Below, one piece after another: positions 16,507 through 26,336 of a stretch of 64,000 nucleotides of DNA. The notes under the pieces are model-generated. The model did not search any database. It was not told the origin of the DNA and saw only the letters and a list, made by a program, of their open reading frames with translations. The DNA is from Novosphingobium sediminicola (GTDB taxonomy: Bacteria; Pseudomonadota; Alphaproteobacteria; Sphingomonadales; Sphingomonadaceae). The position numbers and the translations under genes were made by a program. The first letter of the stretch is position 1; the number at the start of each line of letters is the position of its first letter. The stretch covers positions 1 to 64,000 of the forward strand of contig NZ_JACIDX010000003.1 of assembly GCF_014196525.1 (NCBI RefSeq). The letters run 5' to 3'.

Positions 16507-17805
16507 CTACGTATTTCTGTAAGATTTTGAATCAAAATTATATTTCTTCAATTTATCATAGAGCGTTTTGCGCGGCATGGCAAAAATCTCGGCAACCAGA
16601 CTGACATCGCCGCCATGTTCGCGCAGGTATTTCTCGATCAGCGCTTTCTCAAAGAGCGCAACCTTGTCGTTGAAACAACTGGTTTCAAATTCGCTGCCAG
16701 ACTTGTTGATGCACAGCACATGTCGAAATGCGAAATGCCGCAATTCATGGGCGTTTCCAGGCCAATGATGGGTCAAAAGATAGGCCAGAACATCATCAGA
16801 GGTGATCGGGATCTCGCGGTTGAACTCATCAGCGGCCAATCCGCAGAAGGTCGCGAAAATGGGCAGGATATCCTCAGGCCGTTCGCGCAGCGGCGGGATA
16901 ATGATGGTCGCACCGGCAAGGCGATAATAGAGGTCGGAGCGAAACAGCCTACGCTCGGCGGCCTCTTTCAGGTCCACTTTTGCCGATGCCACGAACTGAA
17001 TATCGAGCGGTTCGACATGGCGGGCGCCCGGCCGGGCAAGCACACGGTCTTCGAGCAAGCGCAGAAAATGCGGTTGCACCGAAATCGGCATACTGTCCAT
17101 TTCGTCCAGCAGCAGCACGCCCCCCTGTGCCTGTTCGAGCTTGCCGGGGCGAACGGGACTGCCAAACAGGACTTCGTCCACATTGCCATCGTTAAGGGAC
17201 GCGCAATTGATCGTGACCAGCGCCTTTTGTCGACGCGGCCCGCGCCTTTGCAACAGTCGCGCCACCAGTTCCTTGCCCACGCCCGTTTCGCCGACCACAA
17301 CCGTATCCAGACCGGCATGGGCCAGAGCATCAATGTCGCGGCGCAACTGTTCGACGCATTGCGAATGGCCCACAAGCGGATGATCGCCATAATCATTGGC
17401 CAATTGCTGCAACCAACGGTTTTCCAGCGCCTTTTTGCGCTGACCGACGGCCTGCCCCACGGTGGCGGCCAGATCGCTCATCGCAAAGGGCTTGGTCAGG
17501 AAATCGAAGGCCCCACCCTTGAGCGCGGCCACCGCCATCGGCGCATTGGCATGGCCGGTGATAAAAACTATCGGTATTTCAGGGTCCATGTTGCGCACCT
17601 GCTGGACAAAGGCAAAGCCATCCATACCGGGCATGCGGATATCCGAGACGATCACAATATGAAGATTGGGCGTAAGTCGGTCGAGGGCGCTTTGCGCGAC
17701 GGCATGGGCTTCGACGCGAAAACCGGCAAGATCCAGTCCTTGCTGACAGGCCAGACGCAATTCCTGATCGTCATCGACCAGCAGAATGAGAGGCTCTTTA
17801 TCCAT
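16507..17805 (-). CDS. dctD: DctD-like response regulator lacking the GAFTGA loop
   Basis: A 432-residue NtrC-class response regulator. The receiver has Asp55 (IVSDIRMPGMDG) and Lys105. The AAA+ domain has Walker A GETGVGKE (about 172-179) and Walker B GGVLLLDE (about 228-235). The C-terminal Fis-type helix-turn-helix is VSLVAEIFAMPRKTLYDKLK. The segment that should hold GAFTGA, the loop that contacts sigma-54, reads FGSPVRPGKLEQ (about 214-225) and is several residues short. The protein therefore probably cannot open a sigma-54 complex and may act on a sigma-70-type promoter. It is paired with dctB five bases upstream, and dctA lies across the divergent promoter. Confidence 0.87.
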   Translation of the reverse strand: MDKEPLILLVDDDQELRLACQQGLDLAGFRVEAHAVAQSALDRLTPNLHIVIVSDIRMPGMDGFAFVQQVRNMDPEIPIVFITGHANAPMAVAALKGGAFDFLTKPFAMSDLAATVGQAVGQRKKALENRWLQQLANDYGDHPLVGHSQCVEQLRRDIDALAHAGLDTVVVGETGVGKELVARLLQRRGPRRQKALVTINCASLNDGNVDEVLFGSPVRPGKLEQAQGGVLLLDEMDSMPISVQPHFLRLLEDRVLARPGARHVEPLDIQFVASAKVDLKEAAERRLFRSDLYYRLAGATIIIPPLRERPEDILPIFATFCGLAADEFNREIPITSDDVLAYLLTHHWPGNAHELRHFAFRHVLCINKSGSEFETSCFNDKVALFEKALIEKYLREHGGDVSLVAEIFAMPRKTLYDKLKKYNFDSKSYRNT

Positions 17806-17810
17806 GGTTA

Positions 17811-19658
17811 TTATACCGCCTCCAGCGTGATGTCGAAAGTGGCGCCCCCGCCCGGTGTGGCGCGATACTGAATGGTGCCGCCAAAGGATGAAATAATGTC
17901 GCGCGATATGCCCAGCCCCAAACCCATTCCGGTGGGTTTTGTGGTGATGAAGGGGGCAAAGATCGAGGGCAGCGCCTGCTCCTCGATACCCGGACCATTG
18001 TCGGCCAGAGTGATGATCGCCTTGCCCGCATCGCAGTGCGCCGAGATGGAAATCACCCCTTCCGCCCGATCGCCCAGCGCTTCGAGGCTGTTTTGCAAGA
18101 GGTTGATTAAAACCTGCTCCATCTGCACCCGCACCGCCTTGATATGGACCTGCGCCAGTTCGCTCTCGTCATAATCCAGACGCGTGCTGCTGTGACGCAG
18201 GGACTCACCGATAATCAGCAGCGCGCCCTGGAGGATGTCCCATATGGAATATCGGTCGATCTCGCTTTGTCGCTTGATCGAAAAGCTGCGCAACTGATCC
18301 GATATTTTGCCGATCCTTTCGGTCAGACTGATGATTTTCGCCATATTGTCTCTGGCCACGCCATGTCTGCCCCTGTCCTGCAAGGCTAAGCCATTTTCGG
18401 CATAGCTACGGATGGCGGCGACCGGCTGGTTGATTTCATGGGCAACCTCTGCGGCCACCGCGCCCAGAATGGTCAGTCGGTTGGCACGCGCCAAGGCCTC
18501 GCGCGCCTCGCGGAAAGAACGCAAGGCTTCCTCGCGAGCGGCGGATTCGGCGCGGATGGAGGCATTGCTGGCCTCAAGCTCGCGGGTGCGCAATTGTACC
18601 TGACGCTCCAGATCGATCAGATAGCGGCGCTGTATCCCCCGGCGGATGCGCACCCGCGCCCAAAGACCAAACAGAATCAATTCCACCAGCCCGAGCGCAA
18701 TCGTGGCAATGACCAGCCGGCTGCGCTGTTCGGCAATGAAGGGGTTGAGCGGCAAAAAATAGCACAACGTCAGCCCCTCCTCGCGCAGGGGGAGGCGGGC
18801 CACCACCTGTCGCACATGGCGATTGCCGATGGTCCATTCAAAATCGCCATTCGCCAGCCGTTCAACCGGCAGCGGATCAATGCCAAGACCGGGAAAACGG
18901 GCTGCTGTCTCGTTCTGCTTGCGCTCCTCGGCGGAAAGCGGGGTGAGCGAGTGAAGCCGCAATGCCGGTTGGCTCGCGATCAGGGCCATGCCTTGCTGAT
19001 CGAAAGCCAGCGTGTATCCGGGCAGAAAGGCCCAGTTGCGCTCGACTTCAAAGAATTCGATCTTGAGCGCCAGCACGCCAATCGCCTTGCCCGCCCGCTC
19101 TATCCGGCGCGCCAGATAAAGGCCGGGGCGATGGCTGACCGTGCCCAGCGCGAAATAAGAGCCCGAGCCGGTTCGCAAGGCGTCGATGAAATAGGAACGG
19201 AAGCGGTAATTATGCCCGACAAACGTGTCAGGCTGCTGCCAGTTACTGGCCGCAAAAGTATCGCCGTTCTGATTCATCACATAGATGTCGGAGGCATGAG
19301 TCCGTTCCGCGATCAATTGCAAAGTGTGATTGAGTTTCTGAATATGCTTTGGATCCGGACGGTTGATCACCTCGAACACATCGGGATGTTCGGTCACCAG
19401 AATGGGGATGAGGCGGAATTTCTGCATCTCGCTCTTTAACAGTGAACCATTGGCGCTGACGCCGCGATTGGCATCAGCGCTGGCCTCGGCTCTGGCCAGA
19501 CCGTTGGTCCACCACACGCCAATCACCCAAAAGATTGCCAGAGACACCGCAAAGCCAAAGGCACTCCACAATATCCATCGGCCCGGAACGAATGCGGTAA
19601 TCCCGACTTGTGCAGAATTCCGCCAGGGAAGCGGCAGTGCCCGTGCGAAAATCCGCAA
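17811..19658 (-). CDS. dctB: DctB-like C4-dicarboxylate sensor histidine kinase
   Basis: A 615-residue membrane kinase. Two transmembrane segments (WILWSAFGFAVSLAIFWVIG near residue 28, and VIATIALGLVELILFGLWA near residue 310) enclose a periplasmic double-PAS sensor with DctB hallmarks (AASNWQQPDTFVGHNYRFR, SYFALGTVSHRPGLYLA). The cytoplasmic part has a coiled coil, the H-box VAHEINQPVAAIRSYAENG and the ATP lid (LADNGPGIEEQALPSIF, GMGLGLGIS). It should sense C4-dicarboxylates and phosphorylate DctD. It is transcribed divergently from a TonB receptor, dctA and a PHP-like gene, which are the likely targets. Confidence 0.88.
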   Translation of the reverse strand: MRIFARALPLPWRNSAQVGITAFVPGRWILWSAFGFAVSLAIFWVIGVWWTNGLARAEASADANRGVSANGSLLKSEMQKFRLIPILVTEHPDVFEVINRPDPKHIQKLNHTLQLIAERTHASDIYVMNQNGDTFAASNWQQPDTFVGHNYRFRSYFIDALRTGSGSYFALGTVSHRPGLYLARRIERAGKAIGVLALKIEFFEVERNWAFLPGYTLAFDQQGMALIASQPALRLHSLTPLSAEERKQNETAARFPGLGIDPLPVERLANGDFEWTIGNRHVRQVVARLPLREEGLTLCYFLPLNPFIAEQRSRLVIATIALGLVELILFGLWARVRIRRGIQRRYLIDLERQVQLRTRELEASNASIRAESAAREEALRSFREAREALARANRLTILGAVAAEVAHEINQPVAAIRSYAENGLALQDRGRHGVARDNMAKIISLTERIGKISDQLRSFSIKRQSEIDRYSIWDILQGALLIIGESLRHSSTRLDYDESELAQVHIKAVRVQMEQVLINLLQNSLEALGDRAEGVISISAHCDAGKAIITLADNGPGIEEQALPSIFAPFITTKPTGMGLGLGISRDIISSFGGTIQYRATPGGGATFDITLEAV

Positions 19659-19813
19659 TTTCTCACCTCCCCCAGACCAGCATAATTTTTATATTTCATT
19701 ACTTTAGTGGCATTTAGGCAAGCACTTAGCCGCTCAACCAAAGCCTCGATATACCTGCATTCTAGACGGACAAAGTTCGCAACATCAAGAATACAAAACC
19801 GGAGGGGAACATC

Positions 19814-22657
19814 GTGAGAGGCATTCATTTACGCCGCAGCAGCGCGCGATTTCATGACGCAGGTCTCATCGCTTTGGCAGCAGCACTTATGCCCACCATG
19901 GCAGGCGCGCAGACCAGCGGACCTGCATCAACCGAGACCGCCGCGACGCAACCGTCCGCAAGCGAGGAAAAGGCCGGGGATCAGGCCATTATCGTCACCG
20001 GCACACGCATTCAGGGGGGATTTAACGCGCCGACACCGGTGACGGTAGCCTCGGTCGAAGACCTCAAACAGGCCGCCCCCACGAATATAGCCGATGGTCT
20101 GAACCAACTGCCGGCCTTTAACAGCAGCACGCGCACCACCAGTCCGGGCACTGCGGCGGCAACGGGCAACAATGGCCAGAACCTGCTTAACCTGCGCGGC
20201 CTTGGTCCCAACCGAACGCTGATTTTGCTGAACGGCAACCGCATGGTCGCCACCAACTTTCTCGGCTCGGTGGACGTCAATATCCTCCCGCAGGCGCTGA
20301 TCAAGCGGGTTGATGTAGTCACGGGCGGCGCCTCGGCGGCCTATGGTTCGGATGCGGTTTCGGGCGTGGTCAATTTCGTGCTCGACGAAAATCTCAATGG
20401 GCTCAAGGGTGAAATTCGCGGCGGCCTGTCGACCTATGGCGATATGGGATCGAAAGCGGCCTCGCTGGCCTATGGCAAAAGCTTCATCGACGACCGCCTG
20501 CATATTCTGGCCAGCGCCGAATATTTCCAGCAGGACGGCATTCGCGCCGATCAATCAACCGGCCGCGCCTGGTTCGATAAAGCCGCAGGGCAATATGCCG
20601 TGCCTGGGGCGGCCACCACGGTATCGGTCGTTCCCGATATTCGCAGTTCGGCGGGCGCCTATGGCGGGCTGATTACGGCGGGCGCGCTCAAGGGCATCAC
20701 GTTTCTGCCCAATGGTCAGCTTGGCACTTTCAACTATGGCACGCTGACATCATCGACCTTTCAGAGCGGGGGTGACGGGCCTCGGCTGAACATCGGCTTT
20801 TCGCCATCTCAGGAACGATACAACATGTTCCTGCGCGCGGCCTTTGATGTGACGGACAAGATCCAGATCTTTGCCGAAGGTCTGCATGCCTACAGCCACA
20901 CCAATCAGGGCGCTTTCGTCAATTCCGAAACCGGGTCGGCTAACCAGTTCACGATTTTCCGTGACAATGCCTACCTGCCCGGCGCTCTGGCCACGCTCAT
21001 GGATGCCAACCACCTGACTGCGGTGACGGTGGGTCGCTATTCGCCCGATTTTCCGCTGGTCGAGATCGAATCCGTGGGCAAGATCTATCGCGGAGCAATC
21101 GGAGCCAAGGCAGATCTTGGCCATGACTGGAAATTCGACACTACCTTCAATTATGGCCGATCGGTCCAGAATCTGTTCGAAAACAACCTGACGATCAACC
21201 GCAATCTCTATGCTGCGGCCGATGCTGTGCGCGATTCCAGCGGCAATATCGTCTGCCGTTCAACGCTTTCGGGTCTTGATGTCGGGTGCAAGCCGCTCAA
21301 CATCTTTGGCGTGGGTTCACCCGGCGCCGATGCGATCCGCTATGTCACCGGCAACAGCCAGAAGTTCCTGACGATGGAACAATATGTGGCATCGGCCAAC
21401 ATCTCGGGGAAGCTGGGGGAACGGTTCTCACTGGGGGCGGGGCCGATCTCGGTGGCGACCGGGGTGGAATATCGCAAGGAAACGGCGGTCCAGACGACCG
21501 ATGCCCTCTCGCCGATCACCACCTCCACCGCCGGGCTGCGCGGGGCGCCTTCCTCGCAGAACAACCGGCCCGGCGGCTTCAATTTCTTCAATCCCCTGCC
21601 CTTCACCGGCAGCTATACGGTGAAGGAAGGCTATCTCGAACTGGGCATCCCGGTGCTCAAGGACAGCCCGGTCGGCAAATCGCTCAGCCTGTCCACCGCC
21701 GCCCGCTATGCTTATTACAGCCGCACCGGCGGGGTGACGACATGGAAGCTGGGCGCGGAATATGAACCCGTCGATGGCATCCGCCTGCGCGCGGTACGTT
21801 CGCGCGACATTCGCGGGGCCAGCATTCTGGAACTGTTCAACCCCTCGACCCAGAGCAGCAACACCCAGCTCTATCAGGGGCGCAATATCCAGAACCTGAC
21901 GATCAGCCTCGGCAATCCCGATCTGGTCCCGGAAAAGGCCGATACGACCACGTTTGGCGTGGTTCTGCGCCCGGCCTTTATCCCCGGTCTGCAAATTTCG
22001 GTCGATCGCTATGTCATCAAGATCAAGGATGCCATCGGCGCCCTGACCGCTCAGCAGACGATTGACGGCTGCGCGGCGGGCAGCAGCTTCCTTTGCAGCC
22101 AGTTGACGCTGACCACGGCGGGCACGCTGATTACCCGCACGCCCAGTCTCAATCTTGCGGTGCAGCAGGTGAGCGGCATCGACTTCGAGGCGGCCTATAA
22201 TCGGCGCATCGGTCCGGGCACGCTGACCCTGCGTGCGCTGGCGACCAACCGCACCTCGGCCTATATCATCCTGAACGGTTCCGCACCAATCAGCAGTTTG
22301 GGCGAGACCACCACACCCCGCTGGACCGGCAATCTTTCAGTCCGCTATGCCACGGACAAATGGTCGCTCTTCGTTCAAGAGCAGTATATCTCTCCCTCTT
22401 TGTTTGACGCGACCAAGGTGGAAGGGGTTGATACGAACCTCAACCATACGCCCGCCATTCTTTATACCAACGCGACATTCACCTATAATCTGGGCCTTGG
22501 CGGCGCAAAGCAGCAGCTTTTCCTGTCGGTGAACAACCTGTTCAATCAGGACCCGCCCATCGCCACCCGCAATCCGACCACTTTTTCCAGCCCCACCACC
22601 GGCGCCTATGACTCGATCGGGCGCTACTTCACGGCGGGTGTCCGTTTCCAATTCTGA
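19814..22657 (+). CDS. TonB-dependent receptor linked to the dct genes
   Basis: A 947-residue receptor starting at GTG 19814, with GGAGGGG nine bases upstream. It has a signal peptide (ending TMAGAQT), the TonB-box/plug start [20 protein letters not shown], plug motifs ([39 protein letters not shown]) and a barrel ending FTAGVRFQF. There is no STN domain, so it transports but does not signal through FecR. It is separated by only 50 bp from dctA and lies opposite dctB. Classical dct systems use porins rather than an active receptor, so a bulky or scarce dicarboxylate compound is suggested (inference). It is a homologue of the receptor at 31976-34915. Confidence 0.88.
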   Translation: MRGIHLRRSSARFHDAGLIALAAALMPTMAGAQTSGPASTETAATQPSASEEKAGDQAIIVTGTRIQGGFNAPTPVTVASVEDLKQAAPTNIADGLNQLPAFNSSTRTTSPGTAAATGNNGQNLLNLRGLGPNRTLILLNGNRMVATNFLGSVDVNILPQALIKRVDVVTGGASAAYGSDAVSGVVNFVLDENLNGLKGEIRGGLSTYGDMGSKAASLAYGKSFIDDRLHILASAEYFQQDGIRADQSTGRAWFDKAAGQYAVPGAATTVSVVPDIRSSAGAYGGLITAGALKGITFLPNGQLGTFNYGTLTSSTFQSGGDGPRLNIGFSPSQERYNMFLRAAFDVTDKIQIFAEGLHAYSHTNQGAFVNSETGSANQFTIFRDNAYLPGALATLMDANHLTAVTVGRYSPDFPLVEIESVGKIYRGAIGAKADLGHDWKFDTTFNYGRSVQNLFENNLTINRNLYAAADAVRDSSGNIVCRSTLSGLDVGCKPLNIFGVGSPGADAIRYVTGNSQKFLTMEQYVASANISGKLGERFSLGAGPISVATGVEYRKETAVQTTDALSPITTSTAGLRGAPSSQNNRPGGFNFFNPLPFTGSYTVKEGYLELGIPVLKDSPVGKSLSLSTAARYAYYSRTGGVTTWKLGAEYEPVDGIRLRAVRSRDIRGASILELFNPSTQSSNTQLYQGRNIQNLTISLGNPDLVPEKADTTTFGVVLRPAFIPGLQISVDRYVIKIKDAIGALTAQQTIDGCAAGSSFLCSQLTLTTAGTLITRTPSLNLAVQQVSGIDFEAAYNRRIGPGTLTLRALATNRTSAYIILNGSAPISSLGETTTPRWTGNLSVRYATDKWSLFVQEQYISPSLFDATKVEGVDTNLNHTPAILYTNATFTYNLGLGGAKQQLFLSVNNLFNQDPPIATRNPTTFSSPTTGAYDSIGRYFTAGVRFQF

Positions 22658-22707
22658 TCGCAAGTGCGTGGCCGATCCTGTGGCTGGCCACAAACATGGA
22701 GTTTATG

Positions 22708-24036
22708 ATGCAGGCCCAACCGCAAAACACGCCTTTGCACAAGGCGCCTCTTTACAAGCAGCTTTATGTGCAAGTGCTTGTCGCGATCACGCTGGGAACG
22801 TTGTTGGGCTATTTTTACCCTGATTTCGGCGCCTCGCTCAAACCTTTGGGAGACGGCTTCATCAAACTGGTGAAGATGGTGATCGCCCCGGTGATCTTCC
22901 TGACGGTGGCGACCGGGATTGCCGGAATGCATGAACTGGCAGCAGTCGGGCGGGTCGTCTGGAAAAGTATGCTGTACTTTCTGGTGGTCTCCTCTTTTGC
23001 CCTGATACTGGGAATGGTGGTGGCCAATATCGTCCAGCCCGGCGCCGCAATGCACATCAACCCCGCTTCGCTTCAGGCCAGCAGCGTGGCCGATTATGCG
23101 GCCAAGGCGCATGAACAAACCACCGTCGGATTTCTGATGGGGATCATTCCGGATTCGCTGTTGAGCGGCCTGCTCAACGGCAATATCCTGCAAACGCTGA
23201 TGGCGGCGGTGCTTTTTGCCATTGCCATGGTGCTGGTCGGCGAACCGGCCCGCCCGCTGCTGCAGATGATGGAAACCGCCTCGGTCGTGGTGTTCCGTCT
23301 GGTGGCGATCCTGATGAAATTCGCGCCCATCGGGGCTTTTGGCGCGATGGCCTTCACCATCGGCAAGTTTGGCATTGCCTCGCTGTCCAATCTGGCAGCC
23401 ATTTTGGCGACCTTCTATGCCACATCGCTGTTTTTCGTGGTGGTGGTGCTGGGCCTGATCGCGCGGCTTCATGGCTTTTCGATACTGGCGCTGCTCCGTT
23501 ATCTGCAAAGTGAACTGCTGCTGGTGCTTGGCACGTCTTCATCAGAAGCAGCCTTGCCCAGCTTGATCAGCAAGCTGGAAGATGCAGGCGCGGCCAAATC
23601 GGTCACGGGTCTGGTGGTCCCGATGGGCTATTCATTCAATCTGGACGGCACCAATATCTACATGACGCTGACCGCGCTGTTTCTTGCCCAGGCGGTGGGC
23701 GTGCATCTCTCGCTGGCGGACCAATTGCTGCTGCTGGGCGTGGCGATGATCAGCTCGAAGGGCGCAGCAGGCGTCACAGGCGCGGGCTTTATCACGCTGG
23801 CGGCGACCCTTTCTATCGTGCCGTCCATACCGATCGCGGCGATGGCGCTGGTGCTGGGCGTTGACCGTTTCATGTCCGAATGCCGCAGCCTGACGAATTT
23901 CATCGGCAATGCGGTGGCCGCCATTGTCGTGGCGCGCTGGGAAGGCGTGCTTGATCGGGAAAAACTCGCCCAGGCGCTGGGCGGGGAACTGGGAACGGCC
24001 GCGATACTGCCTGTCAACAAACAAGGGACGATGTGA
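22708..24036 (+). CDS. dctA: C4-dicarboxylate:cation symporter DctA
   Basis: A 442-residue DAACS-family symporter importing succinate, fumarate and malate across the inner membrane. Family signatures are present: the serine-rich hairpin [15 protein letters not shown], the ion-binding [10 protein letters not shown], and [17 protein letters not shown] near the C-terminus, over eight membrane helices and two re-entrant loops. The start at 22708 is chosen because GGAG lies six bases upstream; earlier in-frame ATGs at 22696 and 22705 are less well placed. Its stop overlaps the start of the next gene. Control by the adjacent DctB/DctD is expected. Confidence 0.93.
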   Translation: MQAQPQNTPLHKAPLYKQLYVQVLVAITLGTLLGYFYPDFGASLKPLGDGFIKLVKMVIAPVIFLTVATGIAGMHELAAVGRVVWKSMLYFLVVSSFALILGMVVANIVQPGAAMHINPASLQASSVADYAAKAHEQTTVGFLMGIIPDSLLSGLLNGNILQTLMAAVLFAIAMVLVGEPARPLLQMMETASVVVFRLVAILMKFAPIGAFGAMAFTIGKFGIASLSNLAAILATFYATSLFFVVVVLGLIARLHGFSILALLRYLQSELLLVLGTSSSEAALPSLISKLEDAGAAKSVTGLVVPMGYSFNLDGTNIYMTLTALFLAQAVGVHLSLADQLLLLGVAMISSKGAAGVTGAGFITLAATLSIVPSIPIAAMALVLGVDRFMSECRSLTNFIGNAVAAIVVARWEGVLDREKLAQALGGELGTAAILPVNKQGTM

Positions 24037-26279
24037 TGTCGATCAGCAAATATCTTCTCGCCGCCTCGCCGCTGGCACTGCTTGGCCATAGCGCGCTGGC
24101 CGCTGGTTGTGATGTTTCCGCAAGCACGGGCGATGCCCGATTGAGCGCTGCCAGCACACAAGATGGGCTGATGCTGGAATGGACCGGCAGCGGCAACCAG
24201 AAGCTGCGTCTCGCGCTGGCAGGCGTCGGGGCCGAGGGCGACCGGCCGGTAATCCGCTCGCTCGATCTGTGGCAGGATGGCTGGCAAACGGTTATCCGCA
24301 ATGCCGAGCCCACTTTCTCGGTCAAGACCGGCCTGCGGCGCATGAGCAATCAGCAGATGCAGCCCCTGCGCGAACTGGGCGTTCCGATCGATCAGGCCGT
24401 GCTCGACAAATATCGCTGGGAGCCATTCTGGGATGCCCCGCTCGATATGCACAAGCCCGGTGAACGCAGCCGCTTTGGCGGCAATCCTCCCCCGGCGGCC
24501 GGTGTTCCGGGCACGGACCAGACCGGCCTGCCCCGCGACAAGGCCGAGGTTGCAGAGGCCACCGCGCGCTTTGTCCCCATGGCCTGTGTTGCCCGTCGTG
24601 AAGGCAGCAGGATCACCGTCGATCTGGCGGGTGTCAAAATGGGCGCCTTCGAAGGCAAGCTGCGTTTTACCATCTATGCCGGAAGCCATCTGATCCGACA
24701 GGAAATTCTGGCCACCACCAGTCGCAAATGGCTGGCCTACAAATTCACCGCCGGACTGCGGATGGCCAAGGAACCGGATGCGGCGGTGGCATGGCGCGAC
24801 AATGGCGGCAATTGGCAGGCCGACCGCTTCGCCTCCGCCGCCGATACGACCGAAGTGCCGCTGGTGGCCCGCAACCGGGTGGCCGCGTATCAACAGGGCT
24901 ATGGTGCTCTGGCTTTCTTTCCCGAACCGCACAAGTTCTTCTGGGCGCGCGAAGTAGCCATCAACATGGGCTATCAATGGATTGCCAAAGGCGATGGCCA
25001 AATCGGCTTTGGCATCCGCCAAAACGATACCGAGGACGATAGCGAAGATCCCGCTAACTGGGCGCTTTACAATGCGCGTCCGGGCACCGTTCAGCGTATG
25101 CCGATGTTCCTTTTGCCAACGCTTGGCAATGGGCGCGATGCGGTGGCCAATGCCCTGCGCTTCACCCGCGACGATACTTACAAACCGCTTCCCGGCTACA
25201 AGGTGCTCAATCACCATTATCATACCGATCTGGCCGAACGGGTGCTGGCCCATGGCACGCCCGATGTCCGCATTCCCGACCTTGTGGCGATGAAGGCAAC
25301 GGGCATCAATATTGTCAGTCTGGTGGATTCGGTGATGTTCACCGCGCCCGGCGCCGGCGGCCCGCCCCGGCGCGCACAGGCCGATCCTGTCGATCTGATC
25401 AACGCCGCCTTTGCCGGTGCGGCGGCGCAATCGGATGATGGCTTTCTGGTCTGGCCCAATCAGGAAGTGTTTGGCAGTCCGTTGGGCGGACATACCGACC
25501 TGTTGTTTGCCCACAAGGTCCTTTGGCGCAAACCTTCCGATCCCGCCCCGAAAGCGGGCGTTACCGACAAGGTCTATCAAATCGCCAGCGCGACCGACCT
25601 TACCGATATGGCAAAGGCCGAGGGCATCATGTTCACCATGCCCCATCCCCGCACCAAGGGATCAACGGGCTTTCCCGATGCGATGAAGGACCGGGACTAT
25701 TTCCTTGATCCCCAATTTGCCGGGGTGGGGCTGCGCTGGGGCATGGGGCTTGATGGCTCGGAAGAACGGCTGTGCGAATTTCGCTGCTGGCCGTTGATGG
25801 ATGACATGAGCAACTGGATGTCCGCCAAAAAGCTGCCGCTGAAGCGCTCCATTTCGATCAGTGAAGTTCGCCATATGGGACCGGGCGATGACGTCTATGG
25901 CAGCCAGCCTGTTACCTATATCAAGATGGACAGATTGCCCAAATTTGGCGATTTCTCGACAATTATCACAGCGCTCAAGGCCGATTCCTCCTTCTGGACA
26001 ACCGGCGAAGTGCTGCTGCGCGATGTCAGGCTGGCGCGCGACGGCAAGGTGATCCGTATCGCCGCGGATGTGGAATGGACTTTCCCGCTCGAATTCGTCG
26101 AGGTGGTTTATGGCGATGGGCAAAAGACTTATACCAAGCGGATCAATGCCGACGATCAGGTGGCGGAGAGCAAGTTTACCTTTACCACCGATATTCCGGC
26201 CAAGGGCGTGAAATGGGTCCGCGTGGGGGCCTGGGACATTGCTTCCAACGGCGCGGTCGGCCAGCCCGTCGCCTTTTGA
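24036..26279 (+). CDS. Large exported protein with PHP/CehA-like motifs, function unknown
   Basis: A 747-residue protein with a signal peptide ([22 protein letters not shown]). The middle third resembles the PHP-type metallohydrolase fold of the CehA/McbA group: NHHYHTDL near residues 392-398, then MKATGINIVSLVD, GGHTDLLF near 484-491, and MFTMPHPRTKGSTG near 534-547, supplying His and Asp residues for a metal centre. The flanking N- and C-terminal parts are beta-rich and unknown to me. Known CehA/McbA members hydrolyse esters or carbamates. The TGATG overlap with dctA shows translational coupling, so a role in releasing dicarboxylates from a larger substrate is an attractive but unproven idea. 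Confidence 0.6.
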   Translation: MSISKYLLAASPLALLGHSALAAGCDVSASTGDARLSAASTQDGLMLEWTGSGNQKLRLALAGVGAEGDRPVIRSLDLWQDGWQTVIRNAEPTFSVKTGLRRMSNQQMQPLRELGVPIDQAVLDKYRWEPFWDAPLDMHKPGERSRFGGNPPPAAGVPGTDQTGLPRDKAEVAEATARFVPMACVARREGSRITVDLAGVKMGAFEGKLRFTIYAGSHLIRQEILATTSRKWLAYKFTAGLRMAKEPDAAVAWRDNGGNWQADRFASAADTTEVPLVARNRVAAYQQGYGALAFFPEPHKFFWAREVAINMGYQWIAKGDGQIGFGIRQNDTEDDSEDPANWALYNARPGTVQRMPMFLLPTLGNGRDAVANALRFTRDDTYKPLPGYKVLNHHYHTDLAERVLAHGTPDVRIPDLVAMKATGINIVSLVDSVMFTAPGAGGPPRRAQADPVDLINAAFAGAAAQSDDGFLVWPNQEVFGSPLGGHTDLLFAHKVLWRKPSDPAPKAGVTDKVYQIASATDLTDMAKAEGIMFTMPHPRTKGSTGFPDAMKDRDYFLDPQFAGVGLRWGMGLDGSEERLCEFRCWPLMDDMSNWMSAKKLPLKRSISISEVRHMGPGDDVYGSQPVTYIKMDRLPKFGDFSTIITALKADSSFWTTGEVLLRDVRLARDGKVIRIAADVEWTFPLEFVEVVYGDGQKTYTKRINADDQVAESKFTFTTDIPAKGVKWVRVGAWDIASNGAVGQPVAF

Positions 26280-26284
26280 TCGGC

Positions 26285-26320
26285 CGCGACCGGATTGGTA
26301 TCCTTCCCGATCCGGTCGCG
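26285..26320. terminator. Stem-loop between convergent genes
   Basis: CGCGACCGGAT (26285-26295) pairs perfectly with ATCCGGTCGCG (26310-26320) around a 14-base loop, five bases after the PHP-like gene and 16 bases before the end of the MFS gene on the other strand. There is no T-run, so it is a probable bidirectional end rather than a textbook terminator. Confidence 0.6.
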
Positions 26321-26336
26321 CGACACCCGCGCAGGC

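Noticed and set aside
19659..19813. Sigma-54 promoter or phased TTAG repeats (19704, 19714, 19726) before the dct-linked receptor
   Set aside because: No TGGC-N-TTGC pair with correct spacing was found, and the TTAG repeats are too short and unevenly spaced to claim as operators.
23658..25646. A 662-codon open frame on the minus strand opposite dctA and the PHP-like gene
   Set aside because: It is composed of Arg/Gly/His-rich sequence without domains, and covers two well-supported plus-strand genes.
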